A DNA stretch of 64,000 nucleotides. Source: Picocystis sp. L7 (Eukaryota > Chlorophyta > Picocystophyceae > Picocystales > Picocystaceae). The stretch is from assembly GCA_020975725.1 (NCBI GenBank), contig QXJR01000008.1, positions 62,001-126,000 of the forward strand, written 5' to 3'. Below are positions 10,063-20,600 of this stretch, piece by piece (positions within the stretch are counted from its first letter, which is position 1; every line of letters starts with the position of its first letter). The position numbers and the translations under genes were made by a program. The notes under the pieces were generated by a model, which did no database searches, was not told where the DNA came from, and saw only the letters and a program-made list of their open reading frames with translations.

Positions 10063-12286
10063 GTCTCCTTGGCCCTTCTTGCGTCCACGAGCTTCCAGGC
10101 CCACGCTACGTCCGAGTTCCGCGGCCGTGCTTTCGCCCGTGCTCGCTGTCCTTGACGCTCCTGCTTCTCCAGCACCACCTTCGGCTGCTTCTTCTTCGTT
10201 CGCGTGTGCACGCGTGTGCGAGACGTCCTCGACGTGCTCGACGTTCGTGGTTGTGTTTCTGGAGCTTCCCTCCGACGTGGTCCACGAAGAAGACGAGTCC
10301 ACTGGCAGCCGCCAGGACCCGCGGGAAACCGAACGGGACAACCACCGCGGAGGAAGAACGAGGGATGAGAGTGCCTCTGCGGGCGTCGTAGATTGGATCG
10401 CGGGGGGGGGTCGGCGAACCCAGGGTGTCGGGAGGGTGGGGTCGGGGCGACGTTCGGTTGCGAGGATTCGGACACGCACCGTGGAGGAAAGGCTCGAGAT
10501 CTCCAGGTGCGATCAGGGACGAGACGAAAGACCTCCGCGGTACATGGATAAAGTACCGCAGAGGGGGGCGCGCACGAAGGCCGGAGCGTGTCCCGAAACG
10601 GTCGCCTCCGCGGCGTATGTAACCCTATCGGGTCCCAATCCCGGTGCAACCCGGTTTCGAGGTGGTCCCGCGCGGCATTCCTCGCAGAGGACCTCCGCCA
10701 ACGTGGCGGGTGGGGCGCGAACGACCACCGCAAATTGTGGCTGAGAACGAAACGGGGTGTGTGGATGCACAGTGTGGCAGATACACCCCCTGTCCCGGAC
10801 CAAGACCTGACCGTACCCGATGCCACACGATGGGATGCCGACCACGAGGTCGCGAGTGGGTGAGCAGGAATCGACCATCCAAGTCGACTGGCGAGGGAAA
10901 GACGTCAGGCATCTCGGACGATCCCACGGGAAGCGGTTGGAACGGGACCCATCCAGGAAGCAACCGCGGTGCATCCTTCCAGTCCCACAAGCAGGGGTTC
11001 GAGAGGAGCTCGCGTGCAAACGACGCAGGCGGATGCCCCGAGGTGGCAGCCGATCGTGCGTCCTTCGTTCCCTTTGTCCGTCGAACACCCATCTCCTGTC
11101 GAGGTCGGGTCGTTGATGATCGATGTCCCATGACCCCCCTTCCGTACACGAGTTTCCCACGTCCACAACCACGGATGAATGCATCCGTACAACCTATGCC
11201 TCGACCCCGGGATTGCCGGTGGCGTCCGTACCCCCTCCGGACTCCTCCGCCAGCAGACACACCCGATCTCGGCAGTCGCACCCCTTTCCTGCTCGACCGT
11301 ATCTATCCGTACCTGGTCTCTGGATAGATCCAACCACGGTGCGGCCGCCCTGCTTCGACCGGGGTCCAGGCACGTTCCCAGCGCGTGTCGGGTGGGGACC
11401 CCCGACTTGTGGGGGGGCGATCTCATCCCCGTATTTGGCGAACCCAAGACACGTGGCACCTCGGTCTTACCCGAACGGATCCACCTGGACCCGCGACGTG
11501 TCGGCGAGGGTCGGAACGGACGGAAAAAAGGCGGAGCAACGCGACCAGAAGCAGGGTCCGAAGGGAGGATGCGGGACGCGGGATGGTAGCCCGCGTGTCC
11601 CGTCGTCGGGGGTTCCGCGAATGGGAACCTGGGCTGCGTGAGCCGGAGGCGCACGTGTGAAGCGAATCCACGACCGGTGCAACCGAGACGCCGCATTCCG
11701 GCCGACGTGTCGTTGGCAGAACGAACCAGGTGTCGTCCTTGGTCAAGCGCCTCGGCCTGAACAATACCGCGGAAGGATGCATCGACCGTCGGAGTTCGTG
11801 CTCTTGGCCGAACCAACGCGTCCGTCCCCCTTCTCGTCCGTCCGGGCAGATCACTCGTTCGGTCTTCCGGGACACCGATCGGCCCCAAGTAACCTCCTCC
11901 CCATGCCTTTCAAAGCGATGGACAGACCCGGGTCCCCCGGTTCGCCACCCGGTTGAAATCGAAACAGACCCGGTTCGATGGAGACCCTGGGAAGGGACGT
12001 CCCAACGGTCACAAGCACGTGCGCGTCCATTCGAGGCGAGCACGACGCTTCAGGCAAGATTTTCCGCATCCGGATCGAACCGCCAAGGGAATAAGCGCGA
12101 AAGAAACAGACATGTCGGGGTATTCCACGCCACAACGTGGTGTCATGCAGGAGGTACGCCGCCCTCGGGCTCGTGCAACACGCAGGACGAGGACCCAACA
12201 CGAGAGCTTCGGAGGAGCGTGTGGGCGATCGGATTCGAGGCTGACGAAAACCGTCCGACCCCTAGGACTGCGAGACGCCGCGTGCC
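10063..12286. other. 2.2-kb GC-rich region without a supported gene
   Basis: The region between the MYB start and the RING gene is strongly GC-rich and contains many CG dinucleotides and a run of ten G at about 10401-10410. It is open in most frames on both strands for hundreds of codons, but the translations are rich in R, P, S and G with no recognisable domain. This is what stop-poor GC-rich DNA gives by chance. An ATTGG (CCAAT) motif lies at 10392-10396. The proximal 500 bp probably hold the MYB promoter. The rest is unexplained. Confidence 0.45.
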
Positions 12287-12967
12287 ATGCGTGTGGGAAT
12301 GTGCGATGGAGACTGCTGCTCGGTGTGCTTCAGTCCCATGATGGAGAAAGGGCTATGCAACGAAGACGGTAGATACGTCTTCACACTTCCGTGCTCCCAC
12401 CGGTTCCACCTGCGCTGCCTCCAGAAGAGCAGAGAGTTCAACATAGACCAATGCCCTCTGTGCAGAGCTCCGATCCCTGCCGGGTTCACACCACAGGTGG
12501 TGAAGGAGCGAAGAAGGCGACAGTTGTTGGAAAACTCCGCACGCATGCGGGACATCACCAACATGTGGACATCCAGGGAGGTGATGGTGGGAAGGGCAGC
12601 CACAGCACGGGAGGCGGTACGTCTTGCAGCCCTTCGGAGGCTGCGGGAGCAGGAAGAGGTGGAATTGCGAATGATGCAGCGTCAGACTGCATCTTTGACG
12701 CTCCGGCAATCTCCCAACGAAGGGGAGGACGACGGGTCCGATGACCCGATGGAGGAGGGAGACGTCTTCCCGCTTGTTCGCCCGAGCGCACTAGAGCTTT
12801 ACTGCAGCCATTGTGAAGACCCACTGTGTGAGAGGCAGGATGCATTTCAACTTCAGACCTGCTACGTTTGCATGCAGCCGTTCTGCTCCCGTTGTTCGAC
12901 CCTGGACTATCGCACGCGGCAGGAACGTGCTATCTGTTTGGACTGCTTGGTCCATCAACGCCCATGA
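12287..12967 (+). CDS. RING-finger protein with a second C-terminal zinc-binding motif
   Basis: A 226-residue single-exon protein. Near the N-terminus CSVC, then CSHRFHLRC, then CPLC forms a RING-type zinc-binding site, so ubiquitin ligase activity is likely. A basic, helical R/E/Q-rich middle follows, with a short acidic segment. The C-terminus carries a second cysteine cluster (CSHC, CYVC, CSRC, CLDC), which looks like another binuclear zinc module of unknown class. I cannot name an orthologue. Confidence 0.8.
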   Translation: MRVGMCDGDCCSVCFSPMMEKGLCNEDGRYVFTLPCSHRFHLRCLQKSREFNIDQCPLCRAPIPAGFTPQVVKERRRRQLLENSARMRDITNMWTSREVMVGRAATAREAVRLAALRRLREQEEVELRMMQRQTASLTLRQSPNEGEDDGSDDPMEEGDVFPLVRPSALELYCSHCEDPLCERQDAFQLQTCYVCMQPFCSRCSTLDYRTRQERAICLDCLVHQRP

Positions 12968-13387
12968 CCTTTGTCCGAACTTCGCTCTCCCCTTTCACTG
13001 TTGAAATGTACATCTGCACCAGATTCAAACCTGCCCCGCCATGCCTTGAACCCGTCCCCTTTCGACCCCGTTTTAGACCGGAGGTGGCGTCTGGTTCCAT
13101 CGAACCGCTCCTTCCGATCAACCAGGACGATCCCTTCCATCCTATCCCCTCTCGGCCGAGATCTCATGGGTGCAACTCACGCGTGGGGTGTGCCTGCTCG
13201 CGCTTCCCCCTCTGTTCAACCGAGGTGCATCTGCAAAGTAGGGGTGCATCTGTACCGGAGGGGCCGTGCCAGCTGGCTGGTTCCAGAACGCGTGCGCGCG
13301 CCTTCGCTCGTTCGAAGCGACGATACAGCTCGCGGTGGTGCTCTTCGGACCCAACCACCGCCCATACAGGGTCCAGAAGGTTCCATC

Positions 13388-13926
13388 ATGCCCCTAGAAG
13401 GAAAGGTGAGCCGATGGTGCGGTCGGGAGGGAATGTGGACGCACTGGTTCCGGCCCTACGCGCCCTTCGGGACGCACAGCTGACACACGCCTTCGCAACG
13501 ATGCTGTCGCTTCGAGCTCAGCTATTCCCCTCCAGGTCGCAGCGGTTGGCGAAGAAGGAGCAGAAGAAGGCAGAAAAAATGGCCAAGAAGAAGGCGACGG
13601 GAGTGAGCCGCGTTGTCGAAGAGGAACCGCCCAAAACGACCGCGGAGACTCCTCCACCACCGCCGACCCCTTCTCCGGCGGAAACTTCCGCTGCTACGGC
13701 TAAACCGAAAAAGATAAGGCGGAGGCGAAGAAAATCCAGGTTCTTGAAGAGGCTCCTCAAATCTGTGTTGGTTCTTGGGACATTAACAGTAGTGGCAGTA
13801 GCCGTGGGCCTGGAAGTGAACAAGAAACCTGCAAAGAAGGTGGCAACAGTTGTGGAGGAAGCTCCAACGTCTCCACCCCCTCTTGTCACAGAGCCGGAGA
13901 AGAAGAAGTTCTTCTGGGAAAGGTGA
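13388..13926 (+). CDS. Small lysine- and proline-rich single-pass membrane protein, hypothetical
   Basis: The certain part starts at the ATG at 13501 and gives 141 residues: a basic N-terminus rich in K, a proline/threonine stretch (PPPPPTPSP), an RRRRR cluster, one hydrophobic helix (VLVLGTLTVVAVAVGL) and a short tail ending in KKKFFWER. An alternative start at 13388 (MPLEGK), with a 74-nt intron at 13406-13479 (donor GTGAGC, acceptor ACAG), keeps phase and gives 154 residues. Upstream DNA is also open but looks non-coding. Family and location are unknown. The basic cluster before the helix suggests a tail or signal anchor in an organelle membrane. Confidence 0.5.
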
Positions 13927-14442
13927 ACCGTTCCGTTCCATCGGATCGGTTTGGTCTGGGTGGACCAGTCATGCTTCAATGGCAAGAAACAGGCTACCGA
14001 TCGTTCCCCTCGTTGGCCATCCCTCGTTGAATCACTTTTTGAATCGCCTTCTTTCCCTTGCTCTACAAATGGCACTTCTTGCGTCTTGTGTCCTCTTGGT
14101 TCTTGGAACGAAGACCACGGTGGTTGCCTTTGCTATGTCGGGTTTGCACTGGAACGTCCTTCATCAAACAACGGACGTCGATCCAGCAGGTTCCTCCAGG
14201 GCGAGTGAGGAAACCAAACGCCTGGTTGGGCACCACCCGTTCGCCTGGCTCTGCAGACCCTTCGGACCCTTTGCATGTCCTCCAGGTGCTCCTTCCTCTC
14301 ATGGCAACGTCTCCATGGCTTGATCCATTCCTCTCCCCATCCATGGACCAGACGATATGGGGATGGGTTCCCCGCTCCCACCTCGAGCGAGAAGAAACTC
14401 CCCAAGAGGGGCACCCTTGGGTTCACCCGAACGGGCTCATTC

Positions 14443-14484
14443 GTGCTGCGCGTGCTGCGCTCCGTGCTGCGCGTGCTGCGCTTC
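14443..14484. repeat. Two 21-bp direct repeats of GTGCTGCGC
   Basis: Two copies of a 21-bp unit, each made of two GTGCTGCGC nonamers plus a TCC or TTC spacer, lie about 95 bp upstream of the HFM1 start. It is a short tandem duplication. A promoter role is possible but unproven. Confidence 0.7.
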
Positions 14485-14578
14485 GCGGCGAACTCCGGAG
14501 CCTCTCCGAGTGCGTCCCGAAGGTCGTCGAGGATCAAGGAGGTGCCTGAAAAGCTACCTGTCGTAGGCACGAGGCGCC

Positions 14579-17500
14579 ATGCGCACGGAAGCCGAGTGGA
14601 GCGGGGATCGCGTGCGCGGCGTGGACGAGCTGCCCGAGCCATTCCAAGGCGTCTTCGAAGGTTCTTTCCGGTACTTCAACTCCCTGCAATCGGAAACGTT
14701 CGACCAGGCCTTCGGTGCCGACGACAGCCTGGTGATCAGTGGACCCACAGGGTCGGGGAAGACTGTCGTGATGGAGCTCGCAATCCTGAGGCTTCTGAGC
14801 CAAAGCCTCACGCTCGATGGCACCTGGATCCCACCGAAAGGGAAGCTGAAAACTATCTACGTGGCACCCTTGAAAGCTCTGGTGCAAGAGAAGCGATCCG
14901 ATTGGGCGTGCCGCTTCGGAGTCCTTGGCATAAGTTGCGAGGAGGTGAGTGGAGACAATTTCGCAGAAATGAGCTGGTCCAAAATCCATGAAGCAGACAT
15001 CATCTTAACCACACCAGAGAAGTTGGACTCAGTCACGCGTAAATACAAAGATAGAGGGGGATTAGGGTACTTTGCCGACATAGGACTGGTACTCTTGGAC
15101 GAAGTACATGTGCTGAACTCGAACAGGGGAGCGGCCTTGGAAGCAGTCGTGTCCAGGCTGAAGATGCTGTCTCGAATTCAAGCCCTCGGCACTTCCCCAA
15201 TCCATCACTTGCGTTTCGTTGCAGTCTCGGCTACCATACCCAACGCGGATGACATAGGAAGATGGCTGAGCGCTCCTCCTCACGCAGTAAAGGTGTTCGG
15301 AGAAGAAATGAGGAGAGTGAAACTGAATACCTATGTTAGAGGGTACCAGCCTGCTAAAAATGATTTTTTGTTCGACAGGCGGCTATCAGACCACGTCGTG
15401 GCAAACATAGAGAGTTTTAGCAATGGGAAACCTGTTCTTGTCTTCTGCGCGACACGCAAGGGAACAGTCGATGCTGCAGGGAAAATTGCGAAACACATGG
15501 AAGAAAAGCGTGGAACGGCAAAGAGGCTTGCATCTGGCCAGCAAATGCTACCGGACGAGATACAAACAAATGCTGTCCATAACAAGCAGCTACAAGAGAC
15601 GCTGCGTCATGGCGTGGGCTTTCACTCTGCAGGACTGGACAGCGCAGACAGAGCCGTTGTAGAGTCTCTTTTCCTGAACCGGAAAGTCAAGGTACTATGT
15701 GCTACCTCCACACTTGCGTACGGAGTGAACTTGCCTGCATACCTTGTTGTGATCATGGGTACGAAGTTCTACGATCACCAATCCTCGAAGTATGTAGAGT
15801 ACGACGTTAGCGATTGCTTGCAGATGATCGGTAGAGCAGGCCGTCCGCAATTTGAAAGCAGTGCAGTAGCCGTCATCATGACTGAGAAAAGCTATGTCGC
15901 ACGGTATCAAAACTTACTTGCCGGGGCTGAGGCAATTGAAAGCCAGCTTCTCAATTCGCTGGCAGAACATTTGAACGCGGAGATTGTTCTTGGGACAGTG
16001 ACTGATATAGCTTCCGCGGTCGACTGGCTAAAAAACAGCTACCTGTATGTGCGAATTAGGAAGAACCCCCCGTTCTACGGCTTGCGGTCCAAGGAAATAC
16101 AAGAAGACAGGCTTCTTGACAGGAGATTGCAGGAAACCCTGCTGCTGAAGATCATCAAGGACCTGGCAAAGCATGGAATGATCTCAGCAGATAGCGATGG
16201 ATTCGGACTGCTGTCTGCGGAACCTGGAAAGCTGATGGCAAATTTCTACTTGCGCTTCAGGACCATGCAGAATATAACTTTGATGCCATCAAGGGCAAGC
16301 ATTCCCGACCTACTGATGATCGTGTGCTTGAGCGAGGAGTTCAGTGGCATCAGATTGCGTCGAGGCGAAAAGAAGACCCTGAACTCCATTAATCATGATC
16401 CTTCTGCGCTTATGTATCATGTCTTGAAAGACTCCCATAGTGAGAAAGTCAAGGAGAGAATAACGAGCAGTGCTGAAAAGATTTTCATCCTCGTTAGTTT
16501 GGCACTCTCAGGCCACGTCGCCGGGAACCAGCTTGAGCCCACACTTCGCCAGGAGTCAGATCACATTCTGCAGCAAGCCCCAAGGATAGCACACTGCCTT
16601 GAAAAATATGCTATGCTTCAGCAATCTTTGGCTGCCACGGCAAACGCAATCAAACTCAGGAAGTGCATCAAAGCAAGAGTTTGGGATGGGCGCAATTCTG
16701 AATGCAAGCAGCTTCCCAGCATAACCAAGCAATTGTCTGAGCGACTAGCTGATCACAACTGCGGCACCTTGAACCAGCTCGTGCTTCAAGACCCAAGGAA
16801 GATAGAGGCAGTGACAAAGCGCTCATACCCTTTTGGCAACACCATACAGAGCGAGCTTGCTGAGCTGATGTTGCCTACAGTCGAGTTCGAGGCGGCAGTT
16901 GTCCAAGCGAATGGAACATCGATCACTTTCGTTCTCAAACTACTTGTTGTCAAAAGCGATTGCTTTGCTGGCACTTCAATTTCAGGCAAGCATGACCACA
17001 GAGCACATGTCCTTGTTGGGTCCCTTGATGACGATCAATTGTTACTTCACGAGACGTTCAGTGTGTCAGAACGGGAATGTGGTTGGGACTTTACCGTACG
17101 TACCAAGGCCATTGAGGACCAAGGGAAACGGTTAGGTTTCGTTGCTGCACTGATGAGCGATTCTGTGGTGGGCGTTGACCAGACCACTCAGTTCCACTTG
17201 GATATCATGCACACCGTGCCTTCTTGCACTCGCCAAATACCTCCACCAAGCATCAAGGAAGCTACCCAATTGCCGCCAGATGCATCTATGGCACCCTCGA
17301 CCAGCATGAAGCCTACCAAACGAGTCTTTGCCAACTCAGCACGTCCAATCGATCAGACGAAGAAGAGCCCCCCGGCGAAGCAGGCGAAGCCATCCATGTT
17401 TGCAGTTTTGGCGGAAAAGCAAGCTACCCTGTTGAGGGCAACCAGGGGCCACGAAAAATCCCGGCTGCGTCGTGCTTTGCATCCAGCATACGCAGAAGAA

Positions 17501-17686
17501 AAGTCGGAGCCTACACCCTGCTCAGAAATGCAAAAGGATCGGCCACTTGACGAAAGCAACGTTTACAAACAAGCGTCGGAAGAGCAGCATCTCACGGGAA
17601 AAACCTGTGAAAATGTGGATCCTTGCAATCTTACCAGCAGTGCCTCACCAACCAAGCAGTTTGTTGGATCGATATTCTTTTCGTAG
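14579..17686 (+). CDS. HFM1: Meiotic DNA helicase HFM1/MER3
   Basis: A 1,035-residue single-exon Ski2-like superfamily 2 helicase. Motifs seen: GPTGSGKT (55-62, Walker A), TTPEKLD, DEVH (174-177), VSATIPN (216-222), and QMIGRAGRPQF near residue 415. A winged-helix part and a Sec63-like domain (SEEFSGIRLRRGEKKTLN) follow. This order, the DEVH box and the single helicase cassette match HFM1/MER3 rather than Brr2 or Slh1. MER3 acts in meiosis, stabilising recombination intermediates for class I crossovers. The C-terminal 200 residues are low-complexity and basic. The gene implies that the organism keeps, or recently kept, a sexual cycle. The start was chosen as the first ATG ahead of the conserved FRYFNSLQSE block. 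Confidence 0.9.
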   Translation: MRTEAEWSGDRVRGVDELPEPFQGVFEGSFRYFNSLQSETFDQAFGADDSLVISGPTGSGKTVVMELAILRLLSQSLTLDGTWIPPKGKLKTIYVAPLKALVQEKRSDWACRFGVLGISCEEVSGDNFAEMSWSKIHEADIILTTPEKLDSVTRKYKDRGGLGYFADIGLVLLDEVHVLNSNRGAALEAVVSRLKMLSRIQALGTSPIHHLRFVAVSATIPNADDIGRWLSAPPHAVKVFGEEMRRVKLNTYVRGYQPAKNDFLFDRRLSDHVVANIESFSNGKPVLVFCATRKGTVDAAGKIAKHMEEKRGTAKRLASGQQMLPDEIQTNAVHNKQLQETLRHGVGFHSAGLDSADRAVVESLFLNRKVKVLCATSTLAYGVNLPAYLVVIMGTKFYDHQSSKYVEYDVSDCLQMIGRAGRPQFESSAVAVIMTEKSYVARYQNLLAGAEAIESQLLNSLAEHLNAEIVLGTVTDIASAVDWLKNSYLYVRIRKNPPFYGLRSKEIQEDRLLDRRLQETLLLKIIKDLAKHGMISADSDGFGLLSAEPGKLMANFYLRFRTMQNITLMPSRASIPDLLMIVCLSEEFSGIRLRRGEKKTLNSINHDPSALMYHVLKDSHSEKVKERITSSAEKIFILVSLALSGHVAGNQLEPTLRQESDHILQQAPRIAHCLEKYAMLQQSLAATANAIKLRKCIKARVWDGRNSECKQLPSITKQLSERLADHNCGTLNQLVLQDPRKIEAVTKRSYPFGNTIQSELAELMLPTVEFEAAVVQANGTSITFVLKLLVVKSDCFAGTSISGKHDHRAHVLVGSLDDDQLLLHETFSVSERECGWDFTVRTKAIEDQGKRLGFVAALMSDSVVGVDQTTQFHLDIMHTVPSCTRQIPPPSIKEATQLPPDASMAPSTSMKPTKRVFANSARPIDQTKKSPPAKQAKPSMFAVLAEKQATLLRATRGHEKSRLRRALHPAYAEEKSEPTPCSEMQKDRPLDESNVYKQASEEQHLTGKTCENVDPCNLTSSASPTKQFVGSIFFS

Positions 17687-17778
17687 GATATGCACAAGGA
17701 AGAAGTTGGAGCTTTCAATTACACATCTATGCTGCACCAAGAAAAACATTTGTATCTTGCTTTAACAAAGGTGTACTT

Positions 17779-19362
17779 TTATGCGTGAAACAGGTACCTC
17801 CTAGATCGAAGGGGTTCATCATTGTCAAAATCAGGCTGTCCATTGCTGGCAATCATTCTGTTCCACATTCTACCTTGAGGATTTACTGATCTAGGTGCTT
17901 GAATAATCACAGGTGTTGGAAGGTACACATAGTGAGTGTTGACCAATCCCACTGTCATATTTGTGAAGCCAGCGAACGCTCCATGAACTGCTCCTTGAGC
18001 CAGGACCTGACAGTAGATTGCATCGCTGCTGATGCATTTGGATGCACGGATCATGTAAGATGGATCGATGTACTTGACATCGGCAGGGCTCCTTCCTTCT
18101 TCCTTGAAGTAGCGCTTCACCTCATCTCTCAACCACACTCCCACGTCGGAGAGGATGGGGTTCCCCGAGGCATCTGTTCCCACTTCGTCAGAGCTTTGCA
18201 GGATGTCTTGACCGGCTCCTTCCGCAATGACAATGACGCAGTGACCCTTGACTTCGAGAAGGTAATCGATGTACTGCAGGACGCGTTCTAGTCGGAACTT
18301 GACCTCTGGTATGAGGCAGATATCTGCCTCTCCTGCGGCCATGCTAGCATGCAGGGCTATAAAGCCACTCTGTCGACCCATGAGCTTGACAATGCCCACC
18401 CCCCTCTTGGCACTGTAGGCTTCGACTTTTGCAGACAGGATGGCCCGCTCGGCTTCTTCGACAGCAGTGTCAAAACCGAAGGTCTTGTCGATCACGAGAA
18501 TATCGTTGTCGATGCTTTTGGGGATGCCCACGACAGCGCACTTATAGTCCTGCGCCATACACTCCTTTGCGATAGCAGATGCCCCAGCATTGCCACCATT
18601 GCCTCCCACCACAAACACCATGTTGATACCTTGCATCTGGAGGGATTCCACGATCTTCTTCATGTCGCTCCCCCCACGAGATGTCCCCAGGATGGTTCCG
18701 CCCATGAGTTGGATGTTCTCCACGCTGTTCACCGTCAGGTTCCTCGGTGGATGTTCGAGTTCGTAGAACCCACTGAAACCGTACCGTATGCCCAAGATGT
18801 TCCCGTCTGGCACTCCATACCCAGTGAGTTGCAGGACCAGATTCTTCACCACATCGTTGAGTCCTGGACACAGCCCTCCGCAGGTGACGATGGCCGCCGT
18901 GACCTTCTTCGGATCAAAGTAAATACTGCTCCTTGGACCAGATCGGACCGCGTATTTGTCCAGCTGGATGCACAGGTCCTGAGTGGAGTAGGCCGCTGCA
19001 CCGCCACAGCGTGAACCTGCTGATTGGTCGTCGTAGAACTCCAATGCCTGAAGCACCACACGGTCCTTGGGATGCACGAACCCTTCTCCATTGTTGTTGT
19101 TCGCGCAATAAGGACTTGGGCGCGGTTGGAGCACGCTGGCAAGGGTGTCGATGGTCATCACCTCGTCGTCCTTGGGAAACGGCATCGGCGAGAATCCGTT
19201 CGCATCCGCGGCTTGAGGGACCGTCCTGAACCGTTCGAGGCGCCTGGGACGCATCGAGTGGCGTTTCGAGGTGGTCAAGTTCCCAAGAGGCTTTCGGAAG
19301 GACTCCATCGCAGTCGCAGGCGTCGCGCGACGCGCTGTCTTGCACGCGCTCGGCATCGCCAT
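17779..19362 (-). CDS. PFK: Plant-type ATP-dependent 6-phosphofructokinase, probably plastidic
   Basis: A 527-residue protein that phosphorylates fructose 6-phosphate in glycolysis. It carries GGLCPGLNDVV (162-172), GTILGTSRGG (222-231), PKSIDNDI (281-288), GRQSGFIALHAS (329-340) and IPEVKFRL, which are typical of plant group III PFKs. The first 60 residues are rich in R, S, T and A and resemble a plastid transit peptide, which is inference. Oddity: the loop that is GGDGT in most ATP enzymes reads GGNGG (253-257), so the aspartate that contacts Mg-ATP is asparagine. The catalytic aspartates of IDND are intact. The gene converges on HFM1, with 92 bp between stops. Confidence 0.9.
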   Translation of the reverse strand: MAMPSACKTARRATPATAMESFRKPLGNLTTSKRHSMRPRRLERFRTVPQAADANGFSPMPFPKDDEVMTIDTLASVLQPRPSPYCANNNNGEGFVHPKDRVVLQALEFYDDQSAGSRCGGAAAYSTQDLCIQLDKYAVRSGPRSSIYFDPKKVTAAIVTCGGLCPGLNDVVKNLVLQLTGYGVPDGNILGIRYGFSGFYELEHPPRNLTVNSVENIQLMGGTILGTSRGGSDMKKIVESLQMQGINMVFVVGGNGGNAGASAIAKECMAQDYKCAVVGIPKSIDNDILVIDKTFGFDTAVEEAERAILSAKVEAYSAKRGVGIVKLMGRQSGFIALHASMAAGEADICLIPEVKFRLERVLQYIDYLLEVKGHCVIVIAEGAGQDILQSSDEVGTDASGNPILSDVGVWLRDEVKRYFKEEGRSPADVKYIDPSYMIRASKCISSDAIYCQVLAQGAVHGAFAGFTNMTVGLVNTHYVYLPTPVIIQAPRSVNPQGRMWNRMIASNGQPDFDNDEPLRSRRYLFHA

Positions 19363-20600
19363 GGCGACGTCTAACTACCGTCGATCGCTTGGTCGGTTGG
19401 AAAGGAGACAGTAGGGACAAAGATCTCCGATCGAACCCGCGTCAGATGCTGGTCTGAAAGGGAATGGCTTCGGGAGTCGACCGGCAACCCTCCATTGGCC
19501 CCCAACTGCCCCCCAACCCTACCCCTGAAAGAGAATATTCTCGAATCGAGGCGAGGGAGGGCAGGGTGGAAGCAAACACGAACGGGCACCACATCGGAAC
19601 TCGTGCCGAGGGACCTTCCAGCCTCTGCTGCCTTGATTCCGACCGAAGGCAACCCTTCGAGACAAGCCATGACGTCATCTTCCATCTCATTCGCTCCTTG
19701 GCCCGGAGGTGGTACTCGAGGAGACGGACGGGACCCCGTCTGGTGGAGAGGAATGCATCGGCATCCTTCGGCTGTCTGCAACTCACAATACCGTCACATC
19801 GAATCAAATGACCAACGCTAACAAGGAAGCGCAACACTCCAAACCATGCTTGGGAATTCCTCCGCCTATTTCTTCACATGCGCAAGCGGATGTGCTACGC
19901 TCGCTCGTTGCGTGCTAGCTTTTGTTGATGGCTATAAGCAAGGTGGACAATAAGGGAAATCCCTTTTGAACGCAGGGATTTGATTCATTTGCTCTTTACG
20001 GTGGATCTTTGCCTCAGCACCACTCCCATTCCATGTCGCGTATGATTACGTTCCATTTGTAATTCATGCAGGTCGCTCCCGATGTGCATCCGTCCTGCTT
20101 TGTACCTCCCTTCAAGTCTATGCTTTGCACATGCATGCAAGTGTATCCTTGAGAAAGCTTCGGGGTGGTTTTGACGGGTCGTTCGTCCTCGATGCGAAGC
20201 CAACCTCTTGCTTGCCAGGTTTGCCGGACCCTCTACAACGTGCTCATTGTTGGCCCACTTTCCTTTCCCGTGTGCAAGATGGGATTGGAATCCGGCTTCC
20301 TCCACCGCGTGCTCAGGCCCCTTCTTGGTGAAATCCGGGCGCAACGGCGGATGGCTTGCAACGTGCCTCGATCGCGAAAGAGCGGCGTCGGACCGCGTGC
20401 CCGTTCGCCATTGATGCTTCCACATCCACACGGTGTTCTCCACGGCTCGCTCGTGTCCTTCCTTCCTCCTACCCCTCCCACCTCCCTTCCCAAGGTATGC
20501 AGGGCCGCCCGGGTGTGGTTCCCTCCGCCGCCCCACACCACGGATGTGCTGTGGGGCGAAGCCTTCCAGGGGGGGTCCCAAACGGCATCACAACGTCGGC
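19363..20600. other. Spacer between PFK and the PPR gene
   Basis: Divergent upstream region of about 1.2 kb. No open frame has family resemblance. The right 150 bp are in frame with the PPR gene and include an alternative ATG at 20544. A C/T-rich block around 20455-20485 may be promoter or leader sequence. Confidence 0.5.

Noticed and set aside
10905-11888. 327-codon minus-strand open frame
   Set aside because: Overlaps equally long frames on the other strand. The composition (R, P, S, G) and lack of any motif fit chance in stop-poor GC-rich DNA.
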